Below, in pieces: positions 9,063-17,159 of a stretch of 60,461 bases of DNA. Source of the stretch: Methanobacteriota archaeon. GTDB lineage: Archaea; Thermoplasmatota; Poseidoniia; Poseidoniales; Thalassarchaeaceae. Both the position numbers and the translations under genes were made by a program. The stretch's first letter is position 1. Every line of letters begins with the position of its first letter. The notes below the pieces were generated by a model. It was not told where the DNA came from and ran no database searches. It was given only the letters and a program-made list of their open reading frames with translations. The stretch spans positions 1 to 60,461 of the forward strand of contig WTHQ01000025.1 of NCBI GenBank assembly GCA_011523055.1, written 5' to 3'.

Positions 9063-10895
9063 ATGCCCATCCAGAAAAACAGCACTGGGGAACACTCGGA
9101 AGTCAATCCCTACAGGAGGCTTTCTGCGTCCCAGGCAATCGCATACAACACGTGCCCAAGGCTGTGGTACTACGGTTGGGAGAGGCGCCTGAAGACCCCA
9201 TTACCGCCACAGATAATTCGTGGGAACGCGGCTGAGGCGTGCATCTGTAGGGTAATGAGGGACTCACCGGCCCTCGTTCCCTCGACAGCGGAAGATCAAA
9301 TGCAAAGCCCTCTGGATGAGCAAGGAAACCCTCTCTGGGACTCTCAGGAGGGGTGGCCTTCACCAACGTTGCAGGCAATCGACGAGTCGTCATGGCCGAC
9401 TGACTTTGAGGCCCTCACCGCATGGGCTCACTCTCGAGCAGAGGCACACTTCGAGAAGTGCTGGGAGGATGCGAAATCGGACTGGCTAGCGAACCCAAAT
9501 CGGAGAGGAACAATCGAGGACGCAGATCCAGAGGAGTGCCTCAACATGGTGATTAGGGGAATAGACCTGCACCTTCGGGAGGTCCACTCATGCCTAGAAT
9601 CAGGACATGGAGACTTGGAGGCTTGGCGAAGGGGCGAGTACAGGCCACATTGGCCAGCACCGGATGGCTTCCCGAGAGTCTGGACTGATCCGCACCCATC
9701 ATCGAGGCAGCATGGCGAGCAAATGCACATCATCGAGGCATGGGAGATTGCCAGGCCCTGGTTCGTCGATCCAGATGCCGCGGCCTTCACACAGACCTCT
9801 ACCCACCCGGGCGGTTGGTTTCAAGGTGAATACGATCTGGTATACAGGTGGGGCGGGAGAACCAGAATCATCGACCTGAAAGCTTCAATCGGGAAGGGGG
9901 ACAGGTCACATGGTTACATCGACCAACTGAGGATGTACGCATGGCTGTGGAACAGGACGCATGGCGACTCTGAGCCGATCGATGGACTGGAGATCTGGTA
10001 TCTAGGTGCGGGTGAGCCGAAACCCGTTCCGATCCCAAGTCCAGATGAGATGAATCAGATGGAGATGGATCTTCATTCCCTGTACAACAAGATCAGGAAA
10101 GAGAGCCCGACTATGGAGGAATGCCCCCCAACTCCATCCCCCTTGAGGAGGTTCCAGCCAGGAGGGGTGCCGGATAAAATCCCCATAGAGGAAGACCCGA
10201 AGGCCAGGTGCAGACGCTGCGAGTACCGTGGAATTTGCGAAGGGTCTGATGCCCCTTCCACTACTGTCCAATACGATAAGCTACAGAGACTAGGACACGA
10301 TTGGACCATAACGCCAATTGACGACATCCAGACGAGGTTCTCAGCAGTAGGAGAGGTTTCGAAGCTCCTAGACCCCAAACTGGGAGAGGACGGTACTGTG
10401 GACGTTCGCTTCACTCTGGTCGATGGGTGGGATAGGGCGACAGTCCGCCCCCACAGGCTCGGGGGGCCAAAGAAGGTTACAAGATCACTGTCCGAAGGGT
10501 CGAGGGTAAGGGTCGATGGCGCTCTCCCATCACTCTGGAAGGGCCAGCTGAACCTCGATCTAGACTCAAAATCCCAGATAAAGGTCACAGATGGGGATGA
10601 CAGATCACCGATAGTCGAGATAGAAACCCGAGTCTCAGTCGTAGGCAAAGTCTGGTCAATCGACGCATACCCCGATGGAGTCTCAATCAACCGATGGGCC
10701 ATCACATTGGTGGACACCTCCGGGTCCGCGTCTGCCGTCGCATTCAAGCAGTTCATCCCAACGAAGGCGGCATCAATCTCCAGGGGCGACGTGATAGGGA
10801 TACTGAATGGAGAAGTAGGTGAGTGGGGAGGGCGCCCCCAAATCAAGATGGGCCCGGGAACCAAGGTAGTAGTCATCTCAAACGACGAGGTCTGA
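9063..10895 (+). CDS. Fe-S cluster RecB/Cas4-like PD-(D/E)XK nuclease with C-terminal nucleic-acid-binding region
   Basis: The 610-residue protein has a RecB-family nuclease core: GEYDLVYRWGG with D258, then IIDLKAS with D271 and K273 of the PD-(D/E)XK centre, followed by the 'YIDQLRMYAWLW' helix. Four cysteines are placed as in Cas4/AddB Fe-S nucleases: C31 near the N-terminus and C383, C386 and C392 in CRRCEYRGIC. The last ~210 residues contain two beta-rich segments (about 420-500 and 515-608) that look like OB folds. It probably trims or resects DNA. No CRISPR or cas genes are nearby, so a repair role is more likely than spacer acquisition. The precise family is not established. Confidence 0.75.
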   Translation: MPIQKNSTGEHSEVNPYRRLSASQAIAYNTCPRLWYYGWERRLKTPLPPQIIRGNAAEACICRVMRDSPALVPSTAEDQMQSPLDEQGNPLWDSQEGWPSPTLQAIDESSWPTDFEALTAWAHSRAEAHFEKCWEDAKSDWLANPNRRGTIEDADPEECLNMVIRGIDLHLREVHSCLESGHGDLEAWRRGEYRPHWPAPDGFPRVWTDPHPSSRQHGEQMHIIEAWEIARPWFVDPDAAAFTQTSTHPGGWFQGEYDLVYRWGGRTRIIDLKASIGKGDRSHGYIDQLRMYAWLWNRTHGDSEPIDGLEIWYLGAGEPKPVPIPSPDEMNQMEMDLHSLYNKIRKESPTMEECPPTPSPLRRFQPGGVPDKIPIEEDPKARCRRCEYRGICEGSDAPSTTVQYDKLQRLGHDWTITPIDDIQTRFSAVGEVSKLLDPKLGEDGTVDVRFTLVDGWDRATVRPHRLGGPKKVTRSLSEGSRVRVDGALPSLWKGQLNLDLDSKSQIKVTDGDDRSPIVEIETRVSVVGKVWSIDAYPDGVSINRWAITLVDTSGSASAVAFKQFIPTKAASISRGDVIGILNGEVGEWGGRPQIKMGPGTKVVVISNDEV

Positions 10896-10931
10896 ACCAA
10901 GCTACTAGCTAATCCAGGGACAAGCTTGGAA

Positions 10932-11017
10932 TGGCGCCGAGAGAGGGATTTGAACCCCCGCGTCCAAGGGACAGTGGATTTCGAATCCACCGCAATACCG
11001 GGCTATGCGATCTCGGC
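10932..11017 (-). tRNA. tRNA-Ser(CGA) with encoded CCA
   Basis: The reverse complement shows acceptor GCCGAGA/TCTCGGC, anticodon stem GTGGA/TCCAC around TTCGAAA (anticodon CGA), a long class-II variable arm and T-arm GGGGG TTCAAAT CCCTC-like pairing. The mature body is 10935-11017, with CCA encoded at 10932-10934. The long variable arm supports serine identity. Confidence 0.93.
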
Positions 11018-11071
11018 AACGCACAGGCGACCGTCGAATTAGAGATAAGGCTGTTTAGCCTCGGATCAGCC

Positions 11072-11272
11072 ATGAGGGTAACCGTGAAACATGAAAGTGA
11101 GGAGCATGTCCTCCAATTTCCACAACCTGTGTTGATTTCAGAGGTCCTCCAAAAATTGGGAATCCACGCCTCAACCGTTCTCGCTGTGCACGACGATACC
11201 ATCGTTCCACACAACTCTAAGATAGACGGCGACATAGAAATTGAGCTGATCACAGTATCTTCAGGCGGATGA
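11072..11272 (+). CDS. Small ubiquitin-like protein (SAMP/ThiS/MoaD type)
   Basis: This is a 66-residue beta-grasp protein ending exactly in Gly-Gly (VSSGG). In ThiS, MoaD and archaeal SAMP modifiers that tail is adenylated by an E1-like enzyme and used for sulfur transfer or protein conjugation. The ATG at 11072 gives a protein beginning MRVTVKHESEEHVLQFP, a normal first beta hairpin. It lies directly beside tRNA-Ser and ends 12 bases inside the convergent pepE gene. It may serve in tRNA thiolation (SAMP2/Urm1-like) or protein tagging; sequence alone does not decide. No E1-like gene is in the window. Confidence 0.75.
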   Translation: MRVTVKHESEEHVLQFPQPVLISEVLQKLGIHASTVLAVHDDTIVPHNSKIDGDIEIELITVSSGG

Positions 11273-11998
11273 CTGCCTGTGGGAGAGACTCCCATCAAAA
11301 ACCGCACCGTCCATGAGGTCCACGCTCCGCCCATCTGGGTAGAAGGCAACCGCGTTTCCAATGAGCCGCCCCTCCTGCCCATCCCAAGTAATGTATGAGC
11401 CCTCCCACATTCCGAGGACCGGGATGTCATGAAGCACGTGGTACTCCGAGATCCTCTGTGCCCGGGACTCCCCGTAGTGCGAATGTGCTGCACCCTGGTG
11501 GTTGAATGTGATCTTGCCCGGGTAATAGTGGGGGTTGATCTGAAATGGGACAATGCCCAGTGAGTCGAAGGTCTCAGGTAGGAGTATTGGCATGTCATTC
11601 GTCGTCATCATGGTCGGACAGGCAACGTTGCTCCCCGCGCTGACACCTACGTATGGTACTCCACCCAAGACGGCCTCCTTGATCACATCAACGATCGCTA
11701 GCCTGTGAAGCTCGTGAACCAATAGGAATGAATTTCCACCTCCCATGTAGATTCCATCTGAGGCGGAAATCTGAGTCTCTGCATTGGTCTGATCAATCAG
11801 TACGAGCCTGGACTCATCGAGTCCCAATAGCTCCCTCATCCTTGTAGCCCGATCCTCGTGGTTTCCAGTCGCCAGTGGTATGAATACGATTCTTTCGCAA
11901 CCCTCGTAGTGGCCTATCAGCAGCGACCGAAACAAAGCGGTTCGCTCCTCAGTTCCAATACCACCGCTCCCTAGAAGCACCCTCATGATAATCCTCAC
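11261..11998 (-). CDS. pepE: Peptidase S51 family (dipeptidase E / cyanophycinase-like)
   Basis: The 245-residue protein matches the S51 family: N-terminal LLGSGGIG strand, YMGGGNSF turn and the nucleophile elbow GVSAGSNVACP with the catalytic serine, then 'INPHYYPG' with the likely histidine. Members hydrolyse Asp-X dipeptides (PepE) or cyanophycin. The GTG start at 11998 overlaps the upstream PAC2 gene by GTGA; an internal ATG four codons later is possible. It is the last gene of the rpl44e-led minus-strand cluster. Confidence 0.82.
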   Translation of the reverse strand: MRIIMRVLLGSGGIGTEERTALFRSLLIGHYEGCERIVFIPLATGNHEDRATRMRELLGLDESRLVLIDQTNAETQISASDGIYMGGGNSFLLVHELHRLAIVDVIKEAVLGGVPYVGVSAGSNVACPTMMTTNDMPILLPETFDSLGIVPFQINPHYYPGKITFNHQGAAHSHYGESRAQRISEYHVLHDIPVLGMWEGSYITWDGQEGRLIGNAVAFYPDGRSVDLMDGAVFDGSLSHRQSSA

Positions 11999-12744
11999 AC
12001 GTAGAGGTCGCCCAAGCTCTGTTCGCCCATTATCTCAGCGATTGCCGATTCCGAGATTCCCACGGACTCCAACAGCTTGGTCGCAATCTTCTGGGTCCTG
12101 TCCAGGCTAAGTGCCACTGGGGCCCCAAACTCTTCTTGCATGAACCTCGATAGCCTCTCTGCAGCAGCAGCGTCCGTAGCGCCGCCCACAGTCTCAGCTA
12201 CCAAGCCCACTACCTCCACCCCATGGATGGGCGCCATTGAGATCAACAGGCCAGCCAAGCCAATCATGCCCGACTCTGGCTGATCGGATTTCACCTGCAG
12301 CCCCTTGGACTCCAATCGACTCTTGACATGCAAATCGGAGCACACCAGGTGGATCCCCTTGGACTCGGGGGGCATCGCCAGACCAGCCAGAACATAGAGT
12401 GTAGCAGTGCTGTGTTGATTCAACGTCTCTAGGATACACTCCGCCATTTCGAACTGGCCTGAGGCGGTCATGGGCTGAGCATTGGACCCAATGCATAGTA
12501 TGTTGTCAGCGCCTATTCTTACTGAATGGACCGATATGTGCGCCGGCCGCAGGATCCCGTCTGAGTCCAGGGTAGCATGAGGGGGCATGTCCGGATGCAG
12601 GAACATCGCGACCAATTTCGACTCGTAGGAGGATACGAGGCCATCTACGATCAACTTCCCCACATTTCCAATCCCGGGGACTGCCTCGATCACTGCTGTG
12701 TGGGGGGGAATTTCCCCAAGCCAGTGGACCTTTGTCCGGTTCAT
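11995..12744 (-). CDS. PAC2 family protein (proteasome-assembly-chaperone-like)
   Basis: The 249-residue protein matches the archaeal PAC2 family (COG2047 type): AVPGIGNVGKLIVDGL near the N-terminus, HPDMPPHA, then a Rossmann-like core and 'AGLLISMAPIHGVEVVG'. Eukaryotic relatives help assemble the proteasome alpha ring, and some archaeal members bind proteasomes. The ATG at 12744 has a good GGAGG just upstream and overlaps the nop10 stop by 4 bases (ATGA). The position after nop10 in a translation operon is the familiar archaeal order. Confidence 0.83.
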   Translation of the reverse strand: MNRTKVHWLGEIPPHTAVIEAVPGIGNVGKLIVDGLVSSYESKLVAMFLHPDMPPHATLDSDGILRPAHISVHSVRIGADNILCIGSNAQPMTASGQFEMAECILETLNQHSTATLYVLAGLAMPPESKGIHLVCSDLHVKSRLESKGLQVKSDQPESGMIGLAGLLISMAPIHGVEVVGLVAETVGGATDAAAAERLSRFMQEEFGAPVALSLDRTQKIATKLLESVGISESAIAEIMGEQSLGDLYV

Positions 12745-12956
12745 TCCTCCTCTCCCCCTGCTTGACGCGGGGATGGGAGCTGAGCCACCCATTCGTCGGT
12801 GCCCCATCCTTCTCTTGTCCTCCTTCTGTCCCCCTGGGGGTCCTCTGGAGAGTACTTCAATGGCGCCACAGCCACTCGGGTGCCCCCACAGTCACACAGT
12901 CTCTTGAAGCCATAGGAATCGCAAGACGGACACCTCTGCAACTTTGATCTCGGCAT
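12741..12956 (-). CDS. nop10: H/ACA RNP protein Nop10
   Basis: This is a 71-residue basic protein beginning MPRSKLQRCPSCDSYGF. It has the small N-terminal zinc-binding hairpin (CPSC ... CDC) and then the linear Nop10 segment 'PLKYSPEDPQGDRRRTR', which wraps the Cbf5 pseudouridine synthase. The second half of the zinc site is C-x-C rather than C-x2-C. Nop10 is needed for H/ACA-guided pseudouridylation of rRNA. It lies between aIF2-alpha and the PAC2 gene, its standard archaeal location, and overlaps the latter by 4 bases. Confidence 0.93.
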   Translation of the reverse strand: MPRSKLQRCPSCDSYGFKRLCDCGGTRVAVAPLKYSPEDPQGDRRRTREGWGTDEWVAQLPSPRQAGGEEE

Positions 12957-13002
12957 GGTCGAGGTAATACCGATGCAACTGGTCTTTGAAGTAATACGGT
13001 GT

Positions 13003-13785
13003 TCAAACCCGGTTAGCGGCGAATTTGCCATCAAGGCCAGACATCTCGGACTCTGCGGCCTTGACGCAAGCCTCCCAGGCTGACTCGGCAGACTCGTAAT
13101 CTGGCCCCTCGATTTCCACGCGATAATTCGGAGCCCCATCATAATGGCACGTGAGGCTGACCTCCTCGAACGAACCTGCGCTACTCTCGGCCTTCTCCAA
13201 GACCCTCGTTATCCCCCCTACGCCCTCGCTTGACCAGACTTCAATGTGGAAACTACCCTTCAGCCTAACTGACTCTGGGACGATGTTCTCGACGGCAAGC
13301 TCGATTATTGTGGCAGTCCAATCTCCAGAGAAACCGGCACCAGAGAGCGATTTCGGGTCACTAGCCGCCTCTTCTAGGGCGCCGTAAAGGGAGCCGAAGG
13401 CATCCACGAGGTCGTCTGACTTCTTGTCGAGCTCGTCCTCGCTCCAGTTGACCCTTTCTGCGGCCACCTTCATGATTTGCCCAGCACGCTGCTCGTTCTT
13501 CCAGTACTGGAGGGCGTCCCGGCGCCTTTCATCTGATACAGATTTGATCGAGAGGTCAATCCTACCACGGTCTTGCTTGACGCCAATAGCCTTGGCCACG
13601 ACTCTTTGCCCTTCCCTGAGGTGGGATCTGACGGATTTGACCCACCCTGCGGCAACCTCGCCGATGAATACGAATCCCTCGACTCCATCGAGTCCGTCTA
13701 TCTCTAGGTAGGCTCCTTTGTCGCTAACTGACTTAACGATGCAGACCAACAGGTCGCCTTCTTCCGGCCATGCCTGTTTCCTTGC
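13003..13785 (-). CDS. eif2a: Translation initiation factor aIF2 subunit alpha
   Basis: The N-terminal S1/OB domain runs through 'WPEEGDLLVCIVKSVSDKGAYLEI' and the LREGQRVVAKAIGV strand. The helical domain with 'RRRDALQYWKNEQRA' follows, then an alpha-beta C-terminal domain that contacts the gamma subunit. It delivers initiator tRNA to the ribosome as part of the aIF2 trimer. The start is a TTG at 13785 (protein MARKQAWPEEG), with a G-rich RBS-like run just upstream. A further TTG at 13818 would add 11 residues and overlap rps27e. It is third in the rpl44e-rps27e-aif2a-nop10 cluster. Confidence 0.92.
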   Translation of the reverse strand, partial: ARKQAWPEEGDLLVCIVKSVSDKGAYLEIDGLDGVEGFVFIGEVAAGWVKSVRSHLREGQRVVAKAIGVKQDRGRIDLSIKSVSDERRRDALQYWKNEQRAGQIMKVAAERVNWSEDELDKKSDDLVDAFGSLYGALEEAASDPKSLSGAGFSGDWTATIIELAVENIVPESVRLKGSFHIEVWSSEGVGGITRVLEKAESSAGSFEEVSLTCHYDGAPNYRVEIEGPDYESAESAWEACVKAAESEMSGLDGKFAANRV

Positions 13786-13801
13786 CAAGTCACGCCCCCC
13801 T

Positions 13802-13975
13802 TCACTCGAGGACTTCAACGATAGTGCTCCCCACGAGGTCCGCCTTGCCGCCCTTGGGCCTGGCGAGTGTGCTTCCGCATACTGAGCAGGAGATCTCCGA
13901 CGAGGCTCGGCTGAAGATGATCGTCTCGTTACCGCAGTCCTTGCAACTCACTTTCAGGAAGCTCGATTTTGACAT
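13802..13975 (-). CDS. rps27e: 30S ribosomal protein S27e
   Basis: This 57-residue protein has a four-cysteine zinc ribbon, CKDC and CSVC, separated by 16 residues, followed by the basic 'TLARPKGGKADLVGST' tail characteristic of S27e. The ATG lies at 13975. It is located 7 bases after the rpl44e stop and just before aIF2-alpha, the usual archaeal arrangement. Confidence 0.95.
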   Translation of the reverse strand: MSKSSFLKVSCKDCGNETIIFSRASSEISCSVCGSTLARPKGGKADLVGSTIVEVLE

Positions 13976-13982
13976 GTTACAA

Positions 13983-14264
13983 TCACCTATCCACGAGCTC
14001 GAACTTCTTTGCCCTCTTTGCCGCGGGTTGGTGCGCCTTCCCGGTCTCGGTGCACCTGTAGAGTAGGTTCACCCTCTTCGTGGGCTTCTCCCCGGAGGGT
14101 TTTGGACGTGGGAAACCCCTGTATCCAGCCGTGACCCTGCGGAATCTTCTCTGACCCCACTTCAACTCGCTAGCACGGCGCTTCTTCACACGCTCGACGG
14201 TGTGCTCCGTGTGCTTTCCAGCGGATGGACTGTAGCGCATAACTTTCCTCGGGCGCTTTACCAT
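13983..14264 (-). CDS. rpl44e: 50S ribosomal protein L44e, zinc-site-poor form
   Basis: The 93-residue, very basic protein is recognisable as L44e from its 'KHTEHTVERVKKRRASELKWGQRR' core, split here as KHTEHTVERVKKR and SELKWGQRRF, and from 'PTKRVNLLYRCTETGKAH' near the C-terminus. Unlike most archaeal L44e proteins the N-terminal cysteine pair is missing (RYSPSAGKHT where Cys-x-x-Cys is expected), and only one cysteine remains, so it probably binds no zinc. It is the first gene of the minus-strand translation cluster. Confidence 0.92.
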   Translation of the reverse strand: MVKRPRKVMRYSPSAGKHTEHTVERVKKRRASELKWGQRRFRRVTAGYRGFPRPKPSGEKPTKRVNLLYRCTETGKAHQPAAKRAKKFELVDR

Positions 14265-14376
14265 CGTATCACCAGCGAGCCGTCCACCAACGGTCCCTAT
14301 TTGAGTGTGGCGATAGACGAGACTGCTTGAAAACTCCAGTAATCCCCGGCTGATTCAAGCCGAGAAACGCATCCCA

Positions 14377-14961
14377 GTGGATATGGACGCACCATCCGCG
14401 GCGATCATCGGCGGTGCGTTGTGCGTTGTATCGCTCTCTTGGAATAGGATGGGGCCGGCGTACACCAGGAGGAGACTCGCTCCCGTCGCCCTCATATCCG
14501 GGATAGCCGTACTCACCTTATGGAATTTCAACAACACACTCGCGGACGACTTTCTATGTGGAGTGATTGACTCTTGTGGCGAGTCAGAATTGCCAATTGT
14601 GCTTAGGCACGCAGTGGCATGGATCTTGCTATTGGTCATAGGCGGGTCCCTGGTCCTACACGGCTCTGGTTCCTATGGTGCCTATGCCCTGCATAGCCTG
14701 GTTCTTGGTTGGATCATCGTCCTTGCTTCATTGGCGTTTTCTCTTGCTTTCAATCCAAGCGGTTCAATCTCAATGGCTGAGCTAGTCACTCCCCTGCCAG
14801 TTATTCTAGGCATGATATCTGGTCTCGTGGCCATATTGGGCATGGTGGTTCTTTCGGAGAGCCTGGAGCCACCGCTACCCCCTGCCCCTGCCTTGGATGA
14901 TGAGGAAAAGAGGGTCGTTCGTACGACCTTGGAAAGGCACTTGGGAGGGAGGGGGGAATGA
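14377..14961 (+). CDS. Hypothetical multi-spanning membrane protein
   Basis: This 194-residue protein is not recognised. Hydrophobic segments at about 8-25, 38-55, 78-98, 105-130 and 140-165 suggest five or so membrane helices. A short charged cytoplasmic tail (EEKRVVRTTLERHLGG) follows a Pro-rich stretch. The GTG at 14377 or an ATG two codons later may be the start. It overlaps the next small membrane protein by ATGA, so the two are probably translated together. Confidence 0.6.
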   Translation: MDMDAPSAAIIGGALCVVSLSWNRMGPAYTRRRLAPVALISGIAVLTLWNFNNTLADDFLCGVIDSCGESELPIVLRHAVAWILLLVIGGSLVLHGSGSYGAYALHSLVLGWIIVLASLAFSLAFNPSGSISMAELVTPLPVILGMISGLVAILGMVVLSESLEPPLPPAPALDDEEKRVVRTTLERHLGGRGE

Positions 14962-15242
14962 CGTTCACATTCGCATCCGGCTTTTTGGTCGGTTATGTCG
15001 TCATGGCCTCTGCATTCTCCATCCACCTCGTTGCGACCTACAGGCCCAAAGCGACCTCAAAACTCCTGATTTCGGCTTCATTGGTCAACACTGGTATCAG
15101 CATGTGGCTCTCGATGGAACTTTCAGTGGAGGTTGTGCATGAATCGCTCATAGCCCTGTCCTATTCGTTCGCCCTGGTACCTTTGATTGCCTCTCTAGTG
15201 CTCTTGAAAATTACCACAAACAACTCACCCGGTTCAGTGTGA
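14958..15242 (+). CDS. Hypothetical small membrane protein
   Basis: This 94-residue, almost entirely hydrophobic protein has about three membrane helices (about 3-23, 35-55, 65-88). It overlaps the preceding membrane protein by 4 bases, which suggests a two-subunit or co-assembled membrane unit. No family is recognised. The next gene on the strand is rpl37e, 71 bases later. Confidence 0.55.
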   Translation: MTFTFASGFLVGYVVMASAFSIHLVATYRPKATSKLLISASLVNTGISMWLSMELSVEVVHESLIALSYSFALVPLIASLVLLKITTNNSPGSV

Positions 15243-15313
15243 TCCGTGATTGAGACCAGTGATAACCCTCATAACATCGAGGTAGGTCGCCCGGGCATCG
15301 AGGAGGGCATGGC

Positions 15314-15493
15314 ATGTCGAAGGGAACACCTAGCATGGGGAAAAGGCAGAAGCAGACGCACATCCGATGCAGACGATGCGGCAGGCACTCCTATCACAAG
15401 TCCAAGGCAACGTGCGCATCATGCGGATTCGGGAAGACAGCGAGGATGCGCGGATACAGGTGGGCCAAGAAGAACCGACGCATGACCGAGTGA
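15314..15493 (+). CDS. rpl37e: 50S ribosomal protein L37e
   Basis: This 59-residue basic protein begins [19 protein letters not shown]. Its zinc ribbon CRRC ... CASC and the segment '[19 protein letters not shown]' are diagnostic of archaeal/eukaryotic L37e. It is a complete gene with an ATG start and TGA stop, and is short enough to be missed by length filters. It precedes purF by 55 bases on the same strand. Confidence 0.95.
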   Translation: MSKGTPSMGKRQKQTHIRCRRCGRHSYHKSKATCASCGFGKTARMRGYRWAKKNRRMTE

Positions 15494-15548
15494 TCCTGCT
15501 CCTTGGGGAATGCCTAAGTCCTGACGTCCACAGTGAGACTCGTTCATC

Positions 15549-17054
15549 ATGTGCGGCATACTGGGTATTGTCGGCGCACAAGGGTCGACAATCTCACCGA
15601 CTCTCTATGACGGACTGCTGGTATTGCAACACAGGGGCCAAGACGCTGCCGGAATACTGACCAGCACAGGATCCCGAGTGTACCATAGAAGGGCGAATGG
15701 ACTCGTCCGCGACGTTTTCCAGCTCAAGCACATACAGCTCCTTCAGGGTTCTATGGGGATCGGTCATGTCAGGTATCCAACAGCCGGTAGCAGCTCCGCC
15801 GCCGAAGCCCAGCCATTCTACACGAACTCCCCCTTTGGCTTGAGCATAGCCCACAACGGAAACCTCACAAACTCCGATGAGCTAATCGGAGACCTTCAGA
15901 GGCTCGACCACAGGAGGATAAACACGGATTCCGATTCCGAGGCTCTGTTGAACCTCTTTGCTGCGGAGCTCCAGAGGGTGGTATCAGGCCGTGGGCCGAT
16001 CGATGTTGCCCTTGACGAGGAGGCTGTCTTCCAAGCAGTCGAGAGGCTTCACAAACGTGCAGTCGGCTCATTTTCCGTGGTTGCGATGATAACCGGTTGG
16101 GGCATGGTTGCCATCAGGGACAAGAACGGTATCAGGCCACTTTGCATGGGCTCAAGGGTCGTCGAGGGCAACACGGAGTGGATCTTCGCCTCCGAGAGTG
16201 TTGCATTGGACGTTCTTGATTTCAAGTTGGATCGGGACGTAGCCCCTGGGGAAACGGTGATAGTGAGGTCCAATGGCGCCCGCTCGACAAGGATCTCTGC
16301 AGAAAACGCGGACCACCGACCCTGCATATTCGAGCACGTCTACTTCTCCAGGCCCGACTCTACCATAGACGGCATCTCCGTCCACAGCGCGAGGCTTCGC
16401 ATGGGGAGGTTGTTGGGGGAGAGGATACTCGCAGAGAGGCCCTCTCACGGGATAGATGTCGTCGTTCCAGTGCCCGACAGCGGCAGGATCGCGGCACTGG
16501 AGCTGGCCAGAACAATGGGGGTCCAATACAGGGAGGGATTCGTCAAGAACCGCTACATTGGCAGGACGTTCATCATGCCGGGCCAGAGCATGAGGAAGGA
16601 CTCTGTGAGGAAGAAACTCAACACGATAGAGCGTGAATTCTCCGGAAAGAACGTTCTCATTGTGGATGACAGCATCGTTAGGGGAAACACCTCCAAACGG
16701 ATTGTTGAGATGGCAAGATCTGCAGGTGCAAAGAAGGTCTACTTCGCGAGTTGTGCACCTCCTGTAGTACATCCCAACGTGTATGGAATCGATATGCCAG
16801 CAAGGGAGGAGTACATCGCCCACGGAAGATCAACCGATGAGGTGTGTGAGGCCATCGGGGCGGATTGGATGGTGTACCAGAGACTGGATGACCTCATAGT
16901 AGCGTGCACCGGCAATTCAAACCAAGACGTGACTTTCGATTGCTCGTGCTTCGATGGAGAATACATCGCAGGACAGATAGACACAGAATACCTAGACAGG
17001 CTCGAGGCCAAGAGAAAGGATGGGGCCAAGGACGCCCAGCCAGCGATGCCCTGA
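15549..17054 (+). CDS. purF: Amidophosphoribosyltransferase
   Basis: The 501-residue enzyme catalyses the first committed step of purine synthesis (PRPP plus glutamine to phosphoribosylamine). MCGILGIVG supplies the N-terminal catalytic cysteine after Met removal, and the glutaminase domain continues with LQHRGQDAAGI and 'AHNGNLTN'. The PRPP-binding loop is VLIVDDSIVRGNTS near residues 370-383. The length and both domains are normal. No other purine gene adjoins it. Confidence 0.96.
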   Translation: MCGILGIVGAQGSTISPTLYDGLLVLQHRGQDAAGILTSTGSRVYHRRANGLVRDVFQLKHIQLLQGSMGIGHVRYPTAGSSSAAEAQPFYTNSPFGLSIAHNGNLTNSDELIGDLQRLDHRRINTDSDSEALLNLFAAELQRVVSGRGPIDVALDEEAVFQAVERLHKRAVGSFSVVAMITGWGMVAIRDKNGIRPLCMGSRVVEGNTEWIFASESVALDVLDFKLDRDVAPGETVIVRSNGARSTRISAENADHRPCIFEHVYFSRPDSTIDGISVHSARLRMGRLLGERILAERPSHGIDVVVPVPDSGRIAALELARTMGVQYREGFVKNRYIGRTFIMPGQSMRKDSVRKKLNTIEREFSGKNVLIVDDSIVRGNTSKRIVEMARSAGAKKVYFASCAPPVVHPNVYGIDMPAREEYIAHGRSTDEVCEAIGADWMVYQRLDDLIVACTGNSNQDVTFDCSCFDGEYIAGQIDTEYLDRLEAKRKDGAKDAQPAMP

Positions 17055-17159
17055 TCCTCGAAAAATTATCTAGCACCCACTGCTGGGAGGCTCGTGATCG
17101 GCGAGCTAGACGCAGTTGCTAGGCTCCTCCCCCCCTCGAAATCGATAATCTGCGAAGCA

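Noticed and set aside
10073-10990. 305-codon minus-strand frame opposite the Fe-S nuclease
   Set aside because: It runs through the tRNA-Ser gene and has Ser/Pro-rich composition; no family resemblance.
15246-15485. 79-codon frame overlapping rpl37e
   Set aside because: It is in a different frame from the clear L37e zinc-ribbon protein and has no resemblance to known proteins.
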